This document shows, in pieces, positions 14,523-17,769 of a stretch of 17,769 nucleotides of DNA. The notes under the pieces are model-generated. The model made no database searches. It was not told the origin of the DNA and saw only the letters and a list, made by a program, of their open reading frames with translations. The DNA lies in contig CAYNCU010000074.1 of the NCBI GenBank assembly GCA_964395765.1, positions 1 to 17,769 of the forward strand, given 5' to 3'. The stretch's first letter is position 1. Each line of letters starts with the position of its first letter. The DNA is from DATDPY01 sp964395765. Its GTDB lineage: Bacteria; Bacteroidota; Bacteroidia; Cytophagales; Cyclobacteriaceae. A program made the translations under genes and the position numbers.

Positions 14523-17264
14523 TTATTTTTTCTTTTCATTAATCGCGGCCTGCGCTGCTGCCAGCCTGGCGATGGGAACGCGGTAAGGCGAACAACTTAC
14601 GTAATTGAGTCCCACCTTATGGCAGAATTCAATTGAGGAAGGATCGCCGCCATGTTCACCACATATACCGAGTTTTATGTCCTTGCGGGTTTTGCGGCCT
14701 TCGCGGCAGGCGAGTTCCACCAGTTTGCCTACACCGTCCCGATCCAGTTGCTGGAAAGGTTCAGCCGGGTAGATGCCTTTGTCGACATACATGGGCAGGA
14801 ACTTACCGGCATCATCACGGGAAAGACCCAGCGTGGTTTGCGTAAGGTCATTCGTGCCGAAGCTGAAGAATTCGGCTTCTTCGGCAATAGTGTCGGCATT
14901 GAGAGCTGCACGGGGAAGCTCGATCATGGTCCCGATCATATAATGCAGGTCAACACCATAACGGGCAATTGTTTCCTTTGCCACGCGTTCCACGATCGCT
15001 TTCTGGTTCTGCAGTTCAGCCTTCGTGGATACCAGCGGAATCATCACTTCAGGTCTTGCATCAATTTTCTTTTTCTTAAGAATACAGGCGGCTTCGAAGA
15101 TGGCCTTGGCCTGCATTTCAGTCAGCTCGGGGTAGAGGATACCTAGACGGCAGCCGCGTAATCCGAGCATGGGATTGAATTCATGGAGGGATTCCACTTT
15201 TTCAAGAAGATCCTCCGTGGTTTTTATTTTCTTTATAATTTTATTGATATCGTCGAGATCCGTGGCGCTCTTCAGCGACAGTTTCATGTCGAATAATTCT
15301 TCCATGAGATCGTTGCGGCTGGGGAGGAATTCATGTAACGGAGGATCCAGCGTCCTGACAGTAACAGGCAATCCAGCCATGGCTTCAAAGATGCCGAGGA
15401 AATCTTCGGTTTGCATGGGAAGCAATTTGGCGAGGGCCACTTTCCTGCCGGCCTCATCTTCGGCAAGGATCATTTCACGAACGGCTTCGATTCTGCCTTC
15501 CTGGAAAAACATATGTTCGGTACGGCAAAGCCCGATCCCGGCGGCCCCGAATTCACGGGCCACTTTTGCATCATGTGGAGTATCGGCATTGGTACGGACA
15601 CCCAGGCGTTTAAACTGATCAGCCCAGGCCATCAGTTTGCCGAAGTTCCCTGAAATTTTCGGAAGGACAGTCGGTACTTTCCCTTCGATCACTTCCCCGG
15701 TAGAACCATTCAGGGAGATCCAATCACCTTCTTTGACAACCGTATTTTTTACTTTAAACTGTCTTGAACTGTAACTGATCTGGAGGTCTTTGCAACCGGC
15801 CACACAGCATTTCCCCATTCCGCGGGCCACCACGGCAGCGTGAGAGGTCATCCCACCGCGGGCCGTCATAATTCCCTGAGCGGCGTTCATACCGCCGATA
15901 TCTTCCGGGGAGGTTTCAATTCTCACGAGTATTACTTTTTCACCTTTCGCTGCCCATTGTTCGGCGTCATCGGCATTAAAAACAACACGTCCGGTAGCAG
16001 CACCCGGGGAAGCAGGAAGTCCCTTGGCGAGGACCTTGGTTTTAGCCTTCGGATCAAAAGTGGGGTGCAGGAGCTGGTCGAGCTGGGAAGGCTGAACACG
16101 CATGACGGCTTCTTCCCTGGAGATCAGTTTTTCAGATACCATTTCCACGGATGTACGCAACGCCGCCGCCGCCGTACGTTTTGCGTTACGGGTCTGAAGC
16201 ATCCATAACCTTCCCCTTTCCATGGTAAAGTCCAGGTCCTGCATATCGCGGTAATGCTTTTCGAGTTTGCCGCGGATGCTTACCAGGTCCTTATAGATCT
16301 TCGGCATCAGGGTTTCAAGAGCGACATCACTCTTGTTCTTTTTGCTGGCGGTATTAATGGGCTGGGGTGTGCGGATACCGGCCACTACATCTTCGCCCTG
16401 AGCATTCACGAGATATTCTCCATAGAATTTGTTTTCTCCGGTAGAAGGATCGCGGGTAAAGGCAACACCGGTCCCGGAATCGTTACCCATATTTCCGTAG
16501 ACCATAGATTGTACGTTCACGGCAGTTCCCCATTCCGCGGGAATACCGTTCAATTTTCTGTAGGTAATGGCCCTGTCATTCATCCAGCTTCCGAACACGG
16601 CGCCTATGGCTCCCCATAACTGTTCCATCGGGTTATCGGGAAAAGCATGACCGGTTTTTTCAAGGATGGCATGTTTGAATTCCTTCACCAGGTCTTTCAG
16701 GTCTTCGGTCTTCAACTGGGTGTCAAGTTCTACATGCTTTTCCTGCTTCTTCCTTTCAATAATTTCTTCAAACGGATCGATATCGTCTTTTTCAACGGGT
16801 TTAAGACCAAGGACTACATCACCGTACATCTGGACGAACCTCCGGTAAGAATCCCATGCAAAACGGGCATTCTTGGTCAGCTTAACAATGCCTTCCACAA
16901 TGGCGTCATTCAAACCCAGGTTAAGGACGGTATCCATCATACCCGGCATGGAAGCGCGGGCACCGGAACGAACGGAAAACAATAAGGGGTTTTTAGGATC
17001 CCCGAATTTTTTTCCGATCACTTTTTCCACCTTTTTAAGGTTGGTTTCAACTTCTTCCTTTAAACCGGCAGGATATTTCCTGTTATTGTTGTAGAAAGCT
17101 GTACAGACCTCGGTGCTTAGGGTAAAACCGGGAGGTACGGGAATTCCTATCTTACACATTTCAGCCAGATTAGCTCCTTTACCGCCCAAAAGGTTTTTCA
17201 TATCAGCACTGCCTTCCGTATCATTCGCGGTAAAAAAGTAAACATATTTTTTTCCGGATTTCAT
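14523..17264 (-). CDS. ppdK: Pyruvate, phosphate dikinase
   Basis: A full-length PPDK (913 aa) that interconverts pyruvate + ATP + Pi with PEP + AMP + PPi, either as a PPi-dependent glycolytic step or for gluconeogenesis. The N-terminal nucleotide-binding domain shows GGKGANLAEM (about 27-36), IPVPPGFTLST, and FSVRSGARASMPGMMDTVLNLG (about 95-116). The swivelling phospho-histidine domain has GGMTSHAAVVARGMG with H475. The C-terminal TIM barrel carries GIGLCRTEHMFF, MIGTMIELPRAAL, FFSFGTNDLTQ and GICGEHGGDP with the acid/base C868. All these distinguish it from PEP synthase and PTS enzyme I. It is monocistronic: a strong terminator lies 22 bp beyond the stop, and a TAAATTTG element (17388-17381, minus strand) sits about 115 bp upstream of the start. 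The leader between them is structured. Confidence 0.97.
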   Translation of the reverse strand: MKSGKKYVYFFTANDTEGSADMKNLLGGKGANLAEMCKIGIPVPPGFTLSTEVCTAFYNNNRKYPAGLKEEVETNLKKVEKVIGKKFGDPKNPLLFSVRSGARASMPGMMDTVLNLGLNDAIVEGIVKLTKNARFAWDSYRRFVQMYGDVVLGLKPVEKDDIDPFEEIIERKKQEKHVELDTQLKTEDLKDLVKEFKHAILEKTGHAFPDNPMEQLWGAIGAVFGSWMNDRAITYRKLNGIPAEWGTAVNVQSMVYGNMGNDSGTGVAFTRDPSTGENKFYGEYLVNAQGEDVVAGIRTPQPINTASKKNKSDVALETLMPKIYKDLVSIRGKLEKHYRDMQDLDFTMERGRLWMLQTRNAKRTAAAALRTSVEMVSEKLISREEAVMRVQPSQLDQLLHPTFDPKAKTKVLAKGLPASPGAATGRVVFNADDAEQWAAKGEKVILVRIETSPEDIGGMNAAQGIMTARGGMTSHAAVVARGMGKCCVAGCKDLQISYSSRQFKVKNTVVKEGDWISLNGSTGEVIEGKVPTVLPKISGNFGKLMAWADQFKRLGVRTNADTPHDAKVAREFGAAGIGLCRTEHMFFQEGRIEAVREMILAEDEAGRKVALAKLLPMQTEDFLGIFEAMAGLPVTVRTLDPPLHEFLPSRNDLMEELFDMKLSLKSATDLDDINKIIKKIKTTEDLLEKVESLHEFNPMLGLRGCRLGILYPELTEMQAKAIFEAACILKKKKIDARPEVMIPLVSTKAELQNQKAIVERVAKETIARYGVDLHYMIGTMIELPRAALNADTIAEEAEFFSFGTNDLTQTTLGLSRDDAGKFLPMYVDKGIYPAEPFQQLDRDGVGKLVELACREGRKTRKDIKLGICGEHGGDPSSIEFCHKVGLNYVSCSPYRVPIARLAAAQAAINEKKK

Positions 17265-17388
17265 ATATCTGTTTTGTTTAGGTTAAAAAGATTTATTTCA
17301 AAAATATTTGAAAGCCCTGCACACTCGGCGGGACTTGCGGGAAAATCAAATTACCGTCTCCCCGTATGGGACGGAGGGGCCAAATTTA
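17265..17388 (-). promoter_or_regulatory. Putative ppdK promoter element and structured 5' leader
   Basis: On the minus strand TAAATTTG (17388-17381) is an exact match to the Bacteroidota -7 element TAnnTTTG, but no TTTG lies at the usual 19-21 bp upstream; the nearest is 13 bp away. If it is used, the transcript would start near 17375, directly at a hairpin (17374-17354, stem with one bulged base). A second hairpin follows, 7 bp with a four-base loop (TTTCAAA/TTTGAAA, 17296-17302 and 17307-17313), and a smaller GC-rich fold is possible between them. I do not recognise a known riboswitch class. Confidence 0.35.
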
Positions 17389-17562
17389 TCAAATATTAAT
17401 ACAAATATTATAGATAATTGTCATAAAATTAGGGGGTTAACAAACAGATAACAGCAGAGTTCGGCCCCCCGGTGAAACAGGCCGGCGATATTAACTATTT
17501 TTAACGAAAAGACCGGAAATTACCATGCTTTAACGGTTGATTTTCATCGTTGATCGACATTT
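17389..17562. other. Rest of the divergent ppdK/lipoprotein intergenic region
   Basis: This is the central part of the 351-bp gap between the divergent ppdK and lipoprotein starts. It is AT-rich near ppdK and then contains a short GC-rich patch (about 17461-17490) in which CGGCC and GGCCG can pair. I see no gene here. Confidence 0.4.
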
Positions 17563-17594
17563 TTTGTTCGGCTTCAGCAAGACAGTGAAATTTG
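17563..17594 (+). promoter_or_regulatory. Candidate promoter for the lipoprotein gene
   Basis: TTTG (17563-17566) and GAAATTTG (17587-17594) are 20 bp apart. The first matches the -33 element exactly and the second matches five of six fixed positions of TAnnTTTG. Transcription would begin near 17601, about 15 nt before the ATG at 17616. Confidence 0.4.
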
Positions 17595-17615
17595 GAGAAA
17601 CAAAAAAGAAAAACC

Positions 17616-17769
17616 ATGCATCTTAAAATAAATCTTTTAATCGTCGCCCTCCTTCTTGGGCTTTCTTCCTGTGCCGTATTTTCCGTTCATCCATTATATG
17701 ATGATAGTAGCCTGACTACCGATGATAACCTGGCAGGGCTGTGGTTCAACGTCAGCGATTCAGAAACCT
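17616..17769 (+). CDS. Predicted lipoprotein, N-terminal part (cut by window edge)
   Basis: The ATG at 17616 opens a frame that continues past the right edge; 51 codons are visible. The N-terminus is a lipoprotein signal: MHLK, a hydrophobic core (residues 5-16), then a lipobox L16-S17-S18-C19, so C19 should be lipidated after cleavage by signal peptidase II. The mature start AVFSVHPLYDDSSLTTDDNL and the following AGLWFNVSDSET resemble a common style of Bacteroidota lipoprotein ('HPLY....D..L.G.W'), many of unknown function. There is no obvious Shine-Dalgarno, as usual in the phylum; a candidate promoter lies just upstream. It diverges from ppdK. The function cannot be judged from this fragment. 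Confidence 0.8.
   Translation, partial: MHLKINLLIVALLLGLSSCAVFSVHPLYDDSSLTTDDNLAGLWFNVSDSET

Noticed and set aside
14652..15618. Long plus-strand frames antisense to ppdK
   Set aside because: They mirror the codon structure of a clearly genuine PPDK and show no domain of their own.
1..17769. Search for a defence island, prophage, integron or biosynthetic cluster
   Set aside because: The genes are mainly recognisable metabolic, transport, repair and RNA enzymes; no integrase, transposase, toxin-antitoxin, restriction or CRISPR-associated gene was seen.

Overview
The window looks like a chromosomal segment of a member of the Bacteroidota (Bacteroidetes), probably an uncultured Bacteroidales-like lineage. 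The evidence is indirect. Most starts lack a clear Shine-Dalgarno. Intergenic DNA is very AT-rich while genes are moderate in GC. Several upstream regions carry degenerate TTTG / TAnnTTTG promoter elements typical of this phylum. The gene content (DPE2-like CBM20-GH77 glucanotransferase, YfiT-type DinB protein, beta-CASP MBL protein, PPDK) also fits. No rRNA, tRNA, CRISPR array, intact insertion sequence or phage gene was seen.

Layout. Positions 1-940 (+) hold the C-terminal end of an RND-efflux periplasmic adaptor and a YfiT/DinB-type metal-dependent thiol-transferase-like protein. A SpoU/TrmH-family RNA methyltransferase (1056-1586, -) converges on them and diverges from mutS (1694-4315, +). 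A translationally coupled ABC exporter follows on the minus strand (ATPase 5328-6224, permease 4534-5328); its ATPase has a glutamate in place of the Q-loop glutamine. Divergent from it is a 46-codon single-TM protein (6311-6451, +) that is easy to overlook. Positions 6836-9610 (+) carry a beta-CASP metallo-beta-lactamase RNA nuclease and, 9 nt later, a GntP-family permease. A 4-alpha-glucanotransferase with two N-terminal CBM20 domains follows (9929-12667, +). The right part is mostly minus strand: a GNAT acetyltransferase, a membrane-anchored left-handed beta-helix protein resembling the terminal domain of Pls/PosA-type NRPS proteins, and pyruvate phosphate dikinase with a textbook intrinsic terminator (14471-14500) and a structured leader. 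A lipoprotein gene starts at 17616 (+) and runs off the right edge.

How the genes work together. This is mainly a housekeeping neighbourhood rather than one pathway: DNA mismatch repair, RNA modification and decay, efflux, alpha-glucan metabolism and the PEP/pyruvate node. The clear co-transcribed units are ABC ATPase-permease (1-base overlap) and MBL-GntP (9-nt gap); adaptor-YfiT (27-nt gap) is plausible. I do not see an obviously new multi-gene defence or biosynthetic system. The leads most worth following are the small TM protein beside the E-loop ABC exporter, the stand-alone LbH membrane protein, the structured ppdK leader, and recurring short palindromes and heptad repeats at gene ends.
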